Shown here: in pieces, positions 10,281 through 23,305 of the stretch
Layout of the letters: every line of letters starts with the position of its first letter
Position numbering within the stretch: position 1 is the stretch's first letter
Source of the DNA: Chlorocebus sabaeus
Taxonomy: Eukaryota; Chordata; Mammalia; Primates; Cercopithecidae
Length of the DNA stretch: 64,000 nt
Reading direction: 5' to 3'
Assembly: GCF_047675955.1 (NCBI RefSeq)
Contig: NW_027327412.1
Location: 1,178,001 to 1,242,000, forward strand
Translations under genes and position numbers: made by a program
The notes under the pieces: model-generated
Database searches by the model: none
Seen by the model: the letters and a program-made list of their open reading frames with translations, nothing else
What the model was told of the DNA's origin: nothing

Positions 10281-11042
10281 GAACGGAAGATATTTCCTTT
10301 TTCACCATAGCCCTCTATGGGCTTCCAAATATCCCTTTTCCAATTCCACAAGAACAGCCTTAGCGAAAAGCTTCTTGAAGGGAAAGATGTAACTCTGTGA
10401 GATGAATTCACAGAACACAGAACAGTTTCTCAGAAAACTTCTCTCCAGGTTTGAACGGAAGATATTTCCTTTTTCACCATAGCCCTCTACGGGCTTCCAA
10501 ATATCCTTTTGCCAATTCCACAAGAACAGCCTTAGCGAAAGGCTTCTTGAAGGGAGAGATGTAACTGTGTTAGATGAATTAACAGAACACAGAGCAGTTT
10601 CTCAGAAAGCTTCTTTCCAGTTTTGAACGGAAGATATTTCCTTTTTCACCATAGCCCTCTATGGGCTTCCAAATATCCCTTTGCCAATTCCACAAGAACA
10701 GCCTTAGCAAAAGGCTTCTTGAAAGGAAAGATTTAACTCTGTGAGATGCATTAACAGAACACAGAGGAGTTTCTCAGAATGCTTCTTTCCATTTTTGAAC
10801 GGAAGATATTTCCTCTTGCACCATAGCCGTCTGTGGGCTTCCAAATATACCTTTGCCAATTCCACAAGAACAGCCTTAGCGAAAGACTTCTTGAAGGGAA
10901 AGATGTAACTCTGTGAGATGAATTACAGAACACAGAGCAGTTTCTCAGAAAGCTTCTTTCCAGTTTTGAACGGAAGATATTTCCTCTTGCACCATAGCCG
11001 TCTGTGGGCTTCCAAATATCCCTTTGCCAATTCCACAAGAAC
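10281..11042. repeat. Segment repeated at 18,324-19,085 (offset 8,043)
   Basis: The EcoRI class (10,281), the ctctacgggc/atccttttgcc class (10,453), the gatttaac/gatgcattaac class and the gaattacag class follow in the same order 8,043 bp later. At 11,042 the left copy has aacagtcttagcgg and the right copy aacagccttagcg. From there one extra monomer (cctattgcagcattgcc, near 19,200) raises the offset to 8,215. Confidence 0.75.
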
Positions 11043-13380
11043 AGTCTTAGCGGAAGGCTTCTTGAAGGAAAAGATGTAACTCTGTGAGATGCATTAGCAG
11101 AACACAGAGCAGTTTCTCAGAAAGCTTCTTTCCAGTTTTGAACGGAAGATATTTCCTTTTTCACGTTAGACCTCTATGGGCTTCCAAATATCACTTTGCC
11201 AATTCCACAAGAACAGCCTTAGCGAAAGGCTTCTTGAAGGGAAAGATGTAACTCTGTGAGATGAATTGACAGAACACAGAGCAGTTTCTCAGAAAGCTTC
11301 TTTCAAGTTTTGAACGGAAGATATTTCCTTTTTCACCATAGCCCTCTATGACTTCCAAATATCCCTTTGCCAATTCCACAAGAACAGCCTTAGCGAAAGG
11401 CTTCTTGAAGGGAAAGATGTAACTCTGTGAGATGAATTAACAGAACACAGAGCAGTTTCTCAGAAAGCTTCTTTCCAGTTTTGAACGGAAGATATTTCCT
11501 ATTGCAGCATAGTCGTCTGTGGGCTTCCAAATATCCCTTTGCCAATTCCACAAGAACAGCCTTAGCGGAAGGCTTCTTCAAGGGAAAGATGTAACTCTGT
11601 GAGATGAATTAACAGAACACAGAGCACTTTCTCAGGAAGCTTCTTTCCAGTTTTGAACGGAAGATATTTCCTGTTTCACGTTAGCCCTCTATGGGCTACC
11701 AAATATCCCTTTGCCAATTCCACAAAACAGCCGTAGCGGAAGCCTTCTTGAAGGGAAAGATGTAACTCTGTGAGATGAATTAACAGAACACAGAACAGTT
11801 TGTCCGAAAGCTTCTCTCCAGGTTTGAACGGAAGATATTTCCTTTTTCACCATAGCCCTCTATGGGCTTCCAAATATCCCTTTGCCAATTCCACCAGAAC
11901 AGCCTTAGCGAAAGGCTTCTTGAACGGAAAAATGTAACTCTGTGAGATGAATTAACAGAACACAGCGCAGGTTCTCAGAAAGCTTTTTTCCAGTTTTGAA
12001 CGGAAGATATTTCCTTTTTCACCATAGCCCTCTATGGACTTCCAAATATCCCTTTCCCAAATCAACAAGAACAGCCTTAGCGAAAGGCTTCTTGAAGGGA
12101 TAGATGTAACTCTGTGAGATGAATTAACAGAACACAGAGCAGTTTCTCAGAAAGATTCTTTCCAGTTTTGAACGGAAGATATTTCCTTTTTCACCATAGC
12201 CCTCTATGGGCTTCCAAATATCCCTTTGCCAATTCCACAAGAACAGCGTTAGCGAAAGGCTTCTTTAACGGAAAATTGTAACTCTGTGAGATGAATTAAC
12301 AGATCACAGAGCAGTTTCTCAGAAAGCTTCTTTCCAGTTTTGAACGGAAGATTTTGCCTTTTTCACCATAGCCCTCTATGGACTTCCAAATATCCCTTTG
12401 TCAAATCCACAAGAACAGCCTTAGCGAAAGGCTTCTTGAAGGGAAAGATGTAACTCTGTGAGATGAATTAACAGAACACAGAGCAGTTTCTCAGAAAGCT
12501 TCTTTCCAGTTTGAACGGAAGATATTTCCTTTTTCACCATAGCCCTCTATGGGCTTCCAAATATCCCTTTGCCAATTCCACAAGAACAGCCTTAGCGAAA
12601 GGCTTCTTAAAGGGAAAGATGTAACTCTGTGAGATGAATTAACAGAACACAGAGCAGTTTCTCAGAAAGCTTCTTTCCAGTTTTGAACGGAAGATATTTC
12701 CTCTTGCACCATAGCCGTCTGTGGGCTTCCAAATATCCCTTTGCCAATTCCACAAGAACAGCCTTAGCGAAAGGCTTCTTGAAGGGAAAGATGTAACTCT
12801 GTGAGATGAATTAACAGAACACAGAGCAGTTTCTCAGAAAGCTTCTTTCCAGTTTTGAAGGGAAGATATTTCCTTTTTCACCATAGCCCTCTATGGGCTT
12901 CCATATATCCCTTTGCCAATTCCACAAGAACAGCCTTAGCAAAAGGATTCTTGAAGGGAAAGATGTAACTCTGTGAGATGAATTAACAGAACACAGAGCA
13001 GTTTCTCAGAAACCTTGTTTCCAGTTTTGAACGGAAGATATTTCCTCTTGCACCATAGCCGTCTGTGGGCTTCCAAATATCCCTTTGCCAATTCCACAAG
13101 AACAGCCTTAGCGAAAGGCTTCTTGAAGGGAAAGATGTAACTCTGTGAGATGAATTAACAGAACACAGAGCAGTTTCTCAGAAAGCTTCTTTCCAGTTTT
13201 GAACGGAAGATATTTCCTTTTTCACGATAGCCCTCTATGGGCTTCCAAATATCCCTTTACCAATTCCACAAGAACAACCTTAGCGAAAGGCTCCTTGAAG
13301 GGAAAGATGTAACTCTGTGAGATGAATTAATAGAACACAGAGCAGTTTCTCAGAAAGCTTCTTTCCAGTTTTGAACGGAA
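10625..13380. repeat. 16-monomer block, copy 2 of a 3,264-bp-offset duplication
   Basis: Partner of 7,361-10,116. After 13,373 this copy has a standard monomer and a gaccgaaag monomer (13,545) before the ggaagctatttccc/tttcacgg monomer (13,717). The left copy goes straight to that monomer (10,109), so two monomers were lost or gained there. Confidence 0.85.
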
Positions 13381-14731
13381 GATATTTCCTTTTTCACCAT
13401 AGCCCTCTATGGGCTTCCAAATATCCCTTTGCCAATTCCACAAGAACAGCCTTAGCGAAAGGCTTCTTGAAGGGAAAGATGTAACTCTGTGAGATGAATT
13501 AACAGAACACAGAGCAGTTTCTCAGAAAGCTTCTTTCCAGTTTTGACCGAAAGATATTTCCTTTTTCAGCATAGACCTCTATGGGCTTCCAAATATACCT
13601 TTTCCAATTCCACAAGAACAGCCTTAGCTTAAGGCTCCTTGAAGGGAAAGATGTAACTCTGTGAGATGAATTAACAGAACACAGAGCAGTTTCTCAGAAA
13701 GCTTCTCTCCAGTTTTGAACGGAAGCTATTTCCCTTTTCAGCATAGCCCTCTATGGGCTTCCAAATATCCCTTTGCCAATTCCACAAGAACAGCCTTAGC
13801 GAAAGGCTTCTTTCACGGAAAATTGTAACTCTGTGAGATGAATTAACAGAACACAGAGCAGTTTCTCAGAAAGCTTCTTTCCAGTTTTGAACGGAAGATA
13901 TTTCCTTTTTCACCATAGCCCTCTATGGGCTTCAAAATATCCCTTTGCCAATTCCACAAGAACAGCCTTAGCGAAACGCTTCTTGAAGGGAAAGATGTAA
14001 CTCTGTGAGATGAATTAACAGAACACAGAGCAGTTTCTCAGAAAGCTTCTTTCCAGTTTTGAACGGAAGATATTTCCTCTTGCACCATAGCCTTCTGTGG
14101 GCTTCCAAATATCCCTTTGCCAATTCCACAAGAACAGCCTTAGCGAAAGGCTTCTTGAAGGGAAAGATGTAACTCTGTGAGTTGAATTGACAGAACACAG
14201 AGCAGTTTCTCAGAAAGCTTCTTTCAAGTTTTGAACGGAAGATATTTCCTTTTTCACCATAGCCCTCTATGACTTCCAAATATCCCTTTGCCAATTCCAC
14301 AAGAACAGCCTTAGCGAAAGGCTTCTTGAAGGGAAAGATGTAACTCTGTGAGATGAATTAAGAGAACACAGAGCAGTTTCTCAGAAAGCTTCTTTCCAGT
14401 TTTGAACGGAAGATATTTCCTCTTGCAGCATAGCCGTCTGTGGGCTTCCAAATATCCCTTTGCCAATTCCACAAGAACAGCCTTAGCGGAAGGCTTCTTC
14501 AAGGGAAAGATGTAACTCTGTGAGATGAATTAACAGAACACAGAGCACTTTCTCAGGTAGCTTCTTTCCAGTTTTGAACGGAAGATATTTCCTTTTTCAC
14601 GTTAGCCCTCTATGGGCTTCCAAATATCCCTTTGCCAATTCCACAAAACAGCCGTAGCGGAAACCTTCTTGAAGGGAAAGATGTAACTCTGTGAGATGAA
14701 TTAACAGAACACAGAACAGTTTGTCCGAAAG
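11075..14731. repeat. 21-monomer block repeated at 19,290-22,946 (offset 8,215)
   Basis: From gatgcattagcag onward the variants agree for about 3.66 kb at a constant offset of 8,215 bp, including ctctatgactt, ctgtttcacgtt, the class a monomer, gaagattttgcc, ccatatatccc, aattaatag (13,321 and 21,536), gaccgaaag, tttcacgg, cgaaacgc and cacaaaacagcc. Only occasional substitutions separate the copies (for example cagaaagattc near 12,150 against cagaaagcttc). The match ends inside gtttgtccgaaa. Confidence 0.85.
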
Positions 14732-15262
14732 CTTCTCTCCAGGTTTGAACGGAAGATATTTCCTTTTTCACCATAGCCCTCTATGGGCTTCCAAATATCC
14801 CTTTTCCAATTCCACCAGAACAGCCTTAGCGAAAGGCTTCTTGAACGGAAAAATGTAACTCTGTGAGATGAATTAACAGAACACAGCGCAGGTTCTCAGA
14901 AAGCTTTTTTCCAGTTTTGAACGGAAGATATTTCCTTTTTCACCATAGCCCTCTATGGACTTCCAAATATCCCTTTCCCAAATCAACAAGAACAGCCTTA
15001 GCGAAAGGCTTCTTGAAGGGATAGATGTAACTCTGTGAGATGAATTAACAGAACACAGAGCAGTTTCTCAGAAAGCTTCTTTCCAGTTTTGAACGGAAGA
15101 TATTTCCTTTTTCACCGTAGCCCTCTATGGGCTTCCAAATATCCCTTTGCCAATTCCACAAGAACAGCGTTAGCGAAAGGCTTCTTTAACGGAAAATTGT
15201 AACTCTGTGAGATGAATTAACAGATCACAGAGCAGTTTCTCAGAAAGCTTCTTTCCAGTTTT
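13889..15262. repeat. Eight-monomer segment matching 1,893-3,266 (offset 11,996)
   Basis: The order cgaaacgc, version B, ctctatgactt, gcactttctcagg-like, cacaaaacagcc, cgcaggttctc, class a, and aacagcgtt/tttaacgg is shared with 1,893-3,266. At 15,263 the expected gaagattttgcc monomer is replaced by a version B monomer that restarts the set found at 14,061. Confidence 0.8.
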
Positions 15263-15990
15263 GAACGGAAGATATTTCCTCTTGCACCATAGCCGTCTGT
15301 GGGCTTCCAAATATCCCTTTGCCAATTCCACAAGAACAGCCTTAGCGAAAGGCTTCTTGAAGGGAAAGATGTAACTCTGTGAGATGAATTGACAGAACAC
15401 AGAGCAGTTTCTCAGAAAGCTTCTTTCAAGTTTTGAACGGAAGATATTTCCTTTTTCACCATAGCCCTCTATGACTTCCAAATATCCCTTTGCCAATTCC
15501 ACAAGAACAGCCTTAGCGAAAGGCTTCTTGAAGGGAAAGATGTAACTCTGTGAGATGAATTAACAGAACACAGAGCAGTTTCTCAGAAAGCTTCTTTCCA
15601 GTTTTGAACGGAAGATATTTCCTCTTGCAGCATAGCCGTCTGTGGGCTTCCAAATATCCCTTTGCCAATTCCACAAGAACAGCCTTAGCGGAAGGCTTCT
15701 TCAAGGGAAAGATGTAACTCTGTGAGATGAATTAACAGAACACAGAGCACTTTCTCAGGAAGCTTCTTTCCAGTTTTGAACGGAAGATATTTCCTTTTTC
15801 ACGTTAGCCCTCTATGGGCTTCCAAATATCCCTTTGCCAATTCCACAAAACAGCCGTAGCGGAAGCCTTCTTGAAGGGAAAGATGTAACTCTGTGAGATG
15901 AATTAACAGAACACAGAACAGTTTGTCCGAAAGCTTCTCTCCAGGTTTGAACGGAAGATATTTCCTTTTTCACCATAGCCCTCTATGGGC
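15263..15990. repeat. Second copy of a local 7-monomer (1,202-bp) tandem duplication
   Basis: 15,263-15,990 repeats 14,061-14,788 at an offset of 1,202 bp: version B, ctctatgactt, gcactttctcagg and cacaaaacagcc monomers in the same order. The junction (about 15,210-15,283) joins an aacagcgtt/gatcacagag monomer to a version B monomer, a neighbour pair not seen elsewhere. The copy ends in a chimeric monomer (15,949-16,120) that begins like the cagaacag/ccagg-following class but has ccacaagaac and cttcttcaag in its second half. Confidence 0.75.
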
Positions 15991-16120
15991 TTCCAAATAT
16001 CCCTTTGCCAATTCCACAAGAACAGCCTTAGCGAAAGGCTTCTTCAAGGGAAAGATGTAACTCTGTGAGATGAATTAACAGAACACAGAGCAGTTTCTCA
16101 GAAAGCTTCTTTCCAGTTTT

Positions 16121-18667
16121 GACCGAAAGATATTTCCTTTTTCAGCATAGACCTCTATGGGCTTCCAAATATACCTTTTCCAATTCCACAAGAACAGCCT
16201 TAGCTTAAGGCTCCTTGAAGGGAAAGATGTAACTCTGTGAGATGAATTAACAGAACACAGAGCAGTTTCTCAGAAAGCTTCTCTCCAGTTTTGAACGGAA
16301 GCTATTTCCCTTTTCAGCATAGCCCTCTATGGGCTTCCAAATATCCCTTTGCCAATTCCACAAGAACAGCCTTAGCGAAAGGCTTCTTGAAGGGAAAGAT
16401 GTAACTCTGTGAGATGAATTAACAGAACACAGAGCAGTTTCTCAGAAAGCTTCTTTCCAGTTTTGAACGGAAGATATTTCCTTTTTCACCATAGGCCTCT
16501 GTAGGGCTTCCAAATATCCCTTTGCCAATTCCACAAGAACAGCCTTAGCGAAAGGCTTCTTGAAGGGAAAGATGTAACTCTGTGAGATGAATTAACAGAA
16601 CACAGAGCAGTTTCTCAGAAAGCTTCTTTCCAGTTTTGAACGGAAGATATTTCCTTTTTCACCATAGCCCTCCATGGGCTTCCAAATATCCCTTTTCCAA
16701 TTCCACAAGAACAGCCTTAGCGAAAAGCTTCTTGAAGGGAAAGATGTAACTCTGTGAGATGAATTCACAGAACACAGAACAGTTTCTCAGAAAACTTCTC
16801 TCCAGGTTCGAACGGAAGATATTTCCTTTTTCACCATAGCCCTCTATGGGCTTCCAAATATCCCTTTGCCAATTCTACAAGAACAGCCTTAGCGAAAGTC
16901 TTCTTGAAGTGAAAGATGTAACTCTGTAAGATGAATTAAGAGAACACAGAGTAGTTTCTCAGAAAGCTTCTTTCCAGTTTTGAACGGAAGATATTTCCTT
17001 TTTCACCATAGCCCTCTACGGGCTTCCAAATATCCCTTTGCCAATTCCACAAGAACAGCCTTAGCAAAAGGCTTCTTGAAGGGAAAGATGTAACTCTGTG
17101 TGATGAATTAACAGAACACAGAGCAGTTTCTCAGAAAGCTTCTTTCCGGTTTTGAACGGAAGATATTTCCTTTTTCAGCATAGCCCTCTATGGGCTTCCA
17201 AATATACCTTTTCCAATTCCACAAGAACAGCCTTAGCGTAAGGCTCCTTGAAGGGAAAGATGTAACTCTGTGAGATGAATTAACAGAATACAGAGCAGTT
17301 TCTCAGAAAGCTTCTTTCCAGTTTTGAACGGAGGATATTTCCTTTTTCACCATAGCCCTCTATGGGCTTCCAAATATCCCTTTGCCAATTCCACAAGAAC
17401 AGCCTTAGCAAAAGGATTCTTGAAGGGAAAGATGTAACTCTGTGAGATGAATTAACAGAACACAGAGAAGTTTCTCAGAAACATTGTTTCCAGTTTTGTA
17501 CGGAAGATATTTCCTCTAGCACCATAGCCGTCTGTGGGCTTCCAAATATCCCTTTGCCAATTCCACAAGAACAGCCTTAGCGAAAGGCTTCTTGAAGGGA
17601 AAGATGTAACTCTGTGAGATGAATTAAGAGAAAACAGAGCAGTTTCTCAGAAAGCTTCTTTCCAGTGTTGAACGGGCTTCCAAATATCCCTTTAACAATT
17701 CCACAAGAACAACCTTAGGGAAAGGCTCCTTGAAGGGAAATATGTAACTCTGTGAGATGAATTAAAAGAACACAGAGCAGTTTCTCAGAAAGCTTCTTTC
17801 CAGTTTTGAACGGAAGATATTTCCTTTTTCACCATAGCCCTCTATGGGCTTCCAAATATCCCTTTGCCAATTCCACAAGAACAGCCTTAGCGAAAGGCTT
17901 CTTGAAGGGAAAGATGTAACTCTGTGAGATGAATTAACAGAACACAGAGCAGTTTCTCAGAAAGCTTCTTTCCAGTTTTGAACGGAAGGTATTTCCTTTT
18001 TCACCATAGCCCTCTATGGGCTTCCAAATATCCCTTTGCCAATTCCACAAGAACAGCCTTAGCGAAAGACTTCTTGAAGGGAAAGATGTAACTCTGTGAG
18101 ATGAATTAACAGAACACAGAGCAGTTTCTCAGAAAGCTTCTTTCCAGTTTTGAACGGAAGATATTTCCTTTTTCACCATAGCCCTCTATGGGCTTCCAAA
18201 TATCCCTTTGCCAATTCCACAAGAACAGCCTTAGCGAAAGACTTCTTGAAGGGAAAGATGTAACTCTGTGAGATGAATTAACAGAACACAGAGCAGTTTC
18301 TCAGAAAGCTTCTTTCCAGTTTTGAACGGAAGATATTTCCTTTTTCACCATAGCCCTCTATGGGCTTCCAAATATCCCTTTTCCAATTCCACAAGAACAG
18401 CCTTAGCGAAAAGCTTCTTGAAGGGAAAGATGTAACTCTGTGAGATGAATTCACAGAACACAGAACAGTTTCTCAGAAAACTTCTCTCCAGGTTTGAACG
18501 GAAGATATTTCCTTTTTCACCATAGCCCTCTACGGGCTTCCAAATATCCTTTTGCCAATTCCACAAGAACAGCCTTAGCGAAAGGCTTCTTGAAGGGAGA
18601 GATGTAACTGTGTTAGATGAATTAACAGAACACAGAGCAGTTTCTCAGAAAGCTTCTTTCCAGTTTT
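16121..18667. repeat. 15-monomer segment, twin of 4,126-6,672
   Basis: Offset 11,995 bp from the left twin. It contains the EcoRI class at 16,638 and 18,324 and the box-less monomer at 17,670. After 18,668 it continues with the gatttaac class, whereas the left twin continues with a ccacttttg/ccaccagaatag monomer. Confidence 0.8.
17670..17807. repeat. 138-bp monomer lacking the pJ-alpha box (copy 2)
   Basis: The same junction, gaacgg joined to gcttcc at 17675/17676, lies 11,995 bp from copy 1 within the duplicated 15-monomer segment. It therefore spread with that segment and did not arise twice. Confidence 0.9.
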
Positions 18668-19289
18668 GAACGGAAGATATTTCCTTTTTCACCATAGCCC
18701 TCTATGGGCTTCCAAATATCCCTTTGCCAATTCCACAAGAACAGCCTTAGCAAAAGGCTTCTTGAAAGGAAAGATTTAACTCTGTGAGATGCATTAACAG
18801 AACACAGAGGAGTTTCTCAGAATGCTTCTTTCCATTTTTGAACGGAAGATATTTCCTCTTGCACCATAGCCGTCTGTGGGCTTCCAAATATACCTTTGCC
18901 AATTCCACAAGAACAGCCTTAGCGAAAGACTTCTTGAAGGGAAAGATGTAACTCTGTGAGATGAATTACAGAACACAGAGCAGTTTCTCAGAAAGCTTCT
19001 TTCCAGTTTTGAACGGAAGATATTTCCTCTTGCACCATAGCCGTCTGTGGGCTTCCAAATATCCCTTTGCCAATTCCACAAGAACAGCCTTAGCGAAAGG
19101 CTTCTTGAAGGGAAAGATGTAACTCTGTGAGATGAATTAACAGAACACAGAGCAGTTTCTCAGAAAGCTTCTTTCCAGTTTTGAACGGAAGATATTTCCT
19201 ATTGCAGCATTGCCGTCTGTGGGCTTCCAAATATCCCTTTGCCAATTCCACAAGAACAGCCTTAGCGAAAGGCTTCTTGAAGGGAAAGA

Positions 19290-22200
19290 TGTAACTCTGT
19301 GAGATGCATTAGCAGAACACAGAGCAGTTTCTCAGAAAGCTTCTTTCCAGTTTTGAACGGAAGATATTTCCTTTTTCACGTTAGACCTCTATGGGCTTCC
19401 AAATATCACTTTGCCAATTCCACAAGAACAGCCTTAGCGAAAGGCTTCTTGAAGGGAAAGATGTAACTCTGTGAGATGAATTGACAGAACACAGAGCAGT
19501 TTCTCAGAAAGCTTCTTTCAAGTTTTGAACGGAAGATATTTCCTTTTTCACCATAGCCCTCTATGACTTCCAAATATCCCTTTGCCAATTCCACAAGAAC
19601 AGCCTTAGCGAAAGGCTTCTTGAAGGGAAAGATGTAACTCTGTGAGATGAATTAACAGAACACAGAGCAGTTTCTCAGAAAGCTTCTTTCCAGTTTTGAA
19701 CGGAAGATATTTCCTATTGCAGCATTGCCGTCTGTGGGCTTCCAAATATCCCTTTGCCAATTCCACAAGAACAGCCTTAGCGGAAGGCTTCTTCAAGGGA
19801 AAGATGTAACTCTGTGAGATGAATTAACAGAACACAGAGCACTTTCTCAGGAAGCTTCTTTCCAGTTTTGAACGGAAGATATTTCCTGTTTCACGTTAGC
19901 CCTCTATGGGCTACCAAATATCCCTTTGCCAATTCCACAAAACAGCCGTAGCGGAAGCCTTCTTGAAGGGAAAGATGTAACTCTGTGAGATGAATTAACA
20001 GAACACAGAACAGTTTGTCCGAAAGCTTCTCTCCAGGTTTGAACGGAAGATATTTCCTTTTTCACCATAGCCCTCTATGGGCTTCCAAATATCCCTTTGC
20101 CAATTCCACCAGAACAGCCTTAGCGAAAGGCTTCTTGAACGGAAAAATGTAACTCTGTGAGATGAATTAACAGAACACAGCGCAGGTTCTCAGAAAGCTT
20201 TTTTCCAGTTTTGAACGGAAGATATTTCCTTTTTCACCATAGCCCTCTATGGACTTCCAAATATCCCTTTCCCAAATCAACAAGAACAGCCTTAGCGAAA
20301 GGCTTCTTGAAGGGATAGATGTAACTCTGTGAGATGAATTAACAGAACACAGAGCAGTTTCTCAGAAAGCTTCTTTCCAGTTTTGAACGGAAGATATTTC
20401 CTTTTTCACCATAGCCCTCTATGGGCTTCCAAATATCCCTTTGCCAATTCCACAAGAACAGCGTTAGCGAAAGGCTTCTTTAACAGAAAATTGTAACTCT
20501 GTGAGATGAATTAAGAGATCACAGAGCAGTTTCTCAGAAAGCTTCTTTCCAGTTTTGAACGGAAGATTTTGCCTTTTTCACCATAGCCCTCTATGGACTT
20601 CCAAATATCCCTTTGTCAAATCCACAAGAACAGCCTTAGCGAAAGGCTTCTTGAAGGGAAAGATGTAACTCTGTGAGATGAATTAACAGAACACAGAGCA
20701 GTTTCTCAGAAAGCTTCTTTCCAGTTTGAACGGAAGATATTTCCTTTTTCACCATAGCCCTCTATGGGCTTCCAAATATCCCTTTGCCAATTCCACAAGA
20801 ACAGCCTTAGCGAAAGGCTTCTTAAAGGGAAAGATGTAACTCTGTGAGATGAATTAACAGAACACAGAGCAGTTTCTCAGAAAGCTTCTTTCCAGTTTTG
20901 AACGGAAGATATTTCCTCTTGCACCATAGCCGTCTGTGGGCTTCCAAATATCCCTTTGCCAATTCCACAAGAACAGCCTTAGCGAAAGGCTTCTTGAAGG
21001 GAAAGATGTAACTCTGTGAGATGAATTAACAGAACACAGAGCAGTTTCTCAGAAAGCTTCTTTCCAGTTTTGAAGGGAAGATATTTCCTTTTTCACCATA
21101 GCCCTCTATGGGCTTCCATATATCCCTTTGCCAATTCCACAAGAACAGCCTTAGCAAAAGGATTCTTGAAGGGAAAGATGTAACTCTGTGAGATGAATTA
21201 ACAGAACACAGAGCAGTTTCTCAGAAACCTTGTTTCCAGTTTTGAACGGAAGATGTTTCCTCTTGCACCATAGCCGTCTGTGGGCTTCCAAATATCCCTT
21301 TGCCAATTCCACAAGAACAGCCTTAGCGAAAGGCTTCTTGAAGGGAAAGATGTAACTCTGTGAGATGAATTAACAGAACACAGAGCAGTTTCTCAGAAAG
21401 CTTCTTTCCAGTTTTGAACGGAAGATATTTCCTTTTTCACGATAGCCCTCTATGGGCTTCCAAATATCCCTTTACCAATTCCACAAGAACAACCTTAGCG
21501 AAAGGCTCCTTGAAGGGAAAGATGTAACTCTGTGAGATGAATTAATAGAACACAGAGCAGTTTCTCAGAAAGCTTCTTTCCAGTTTTGAACGGAAGATAT
21601 TACCTTTTTCACCATAGCCCTCTATGGGCTTCCAAATATCCCTTTGCCAATTCCACAAGAACAGCCTTAGCGAAAGGCTTCTTGAAGGGAAAGATGTAAC
21701 TCTGTGAGATGAATTAACAGAACACAGAGCAGTTTCTCAGAAAGCTTCTTTCCAGTTTTGACCGAAAGATATTTCCTTTTTCAGCATAGACCTCTATGGG
21801 CTTCCAAATATACCTTTTCCAATTCCACAAGAACAGCCTTAGCTTAAGGCTCCTTGAAGGGAAAGATGTAACTCTGTGAGATGAATTAACAGAACACAGA
21901 GCAGTTTCTCAGAAAGCTTCTCTCCAGTTTTGAACGGAAGCTATTTCCCTTTTCAGCATAGCCCTCTATGGGCTTCCAAATATCCCTTTGCCAATTCCAC
22001 AAGAACAGCCTTAGCGAAAGGCTTCTTTCACGGAAAATTGTAACTCTGTGAGATGAATTAACAGAACACAGAGCAGTTTCTCAGAAAGCTTCTTTCCAGT
22101 TTTGAACGGAAGATATTTCCTTTTTCACCATAGCCCTCTATGGGCTTCAAAATATCCCTTTGCCAATTCCACAAGAACAGCCTTAGCGAAACGCTTCTTG

Positions 22201-22946
22201 AAGGGAAAGATGTAACTCTGTGAGATGAATTAACAGAACACAGAGCAGTTTCTCAGAAAGCTTCTTTCCAGTTTTGAACGGAAGATATTTCCTCTTGCAC
22301 CATAGCCGTCTGTGGGCTTCCAAATATCCCTTTGCCAATTCCACAAGAACAGCCTTAGCGAAAGGCTTCTTGAAGGGAAAGATGTAACTCTGTGAGATGA
22401 ATTGACAGAACACAGAGCAGTTTCTCAGAAAGCTTCTTTCAAGTTTTGAACGGAAGATATTTCCTTTTTCACCATAGCCCTCTATGACTTCCAAATATCC
22501 CTTTGCCAATTCCACAAGAACAGCCTTAGCGAAAGGCTTCTTGAAGGGAAAGATGTAACTCTGTGAGATGAATTAACAGAACACAGAGCAGTTTCTCAGA
22601 AAGCTTCTTTCCAGTTTTGAACGGAAGATATTTCCTCTTGCAGCATAGCCGTCTGTGGGCTTCCAAATATCCCTTTGCCAATTCCACAAGAACAGCCTTA
22701 GCGGAAGGCTTCTTCAAGGGAAAGATGTAACTCTGTGAGATGAATTAACAGAACACAGAGCACTTTCTCAGGAAGCTTCTTTCCAGTTTTGAACGGAAGA
22801 TATTTCCTTTTTCACGTTAGCCCTCTATGGGCTTCCAAATATCCCTTTGCCAATTCCACAAAACAGCCGTAGCGGAAGCCTTCTTGAAGGGAAAGATGTA
22901 ACTCTGTGAGATGAATTAACAGAACACAGAACAGTTTGTCCGAAAT
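19290..22946. repeat. 21-monomer block, second copy (offset 8,215)
   Basis: Partner of 11,075-14,731. The right edge lies inside a monomer: gtttgtccgaaa is followed at 22,947 by tcttctttccagttttg, not the agcttctctccagg seen in the other members of the class. The copy therefore ends in a chimeric monomer (22,791-22,961). Confidence 0.85.
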
Positions 22947-23305
22947 CTTCTTTCCAGTTTTGAACGGAAGATATTTCCTTTTTCACGATAGCCCTCTATG
23001 GGCTTCCAAATATCCCTTTAACAATTCCACAAGAACAACCTTAGCGAAAGGCTCCTTGAAGGGAAAGATGTAACTCTGTGAGATGAATTAACAGAACACA
23101 GAGCAGTTTCTCAGAAAGCTTCTTTCCAGTTTTGAACGGAAGATATTTCCTTTTTCACCATAGCCCTCTATGGGCTTCCAAATATCCCTTTGCCAATTCC
23201 ACAAGAACAGCCTTAGCGAAAGGCTTCTTGAAGGGAAAGATGTAACTCTGTGAGATGAATTAACAGAACACAGAGCAGTTTCTCAGAAAGCTTCTTTCCA
23301 GTTTT

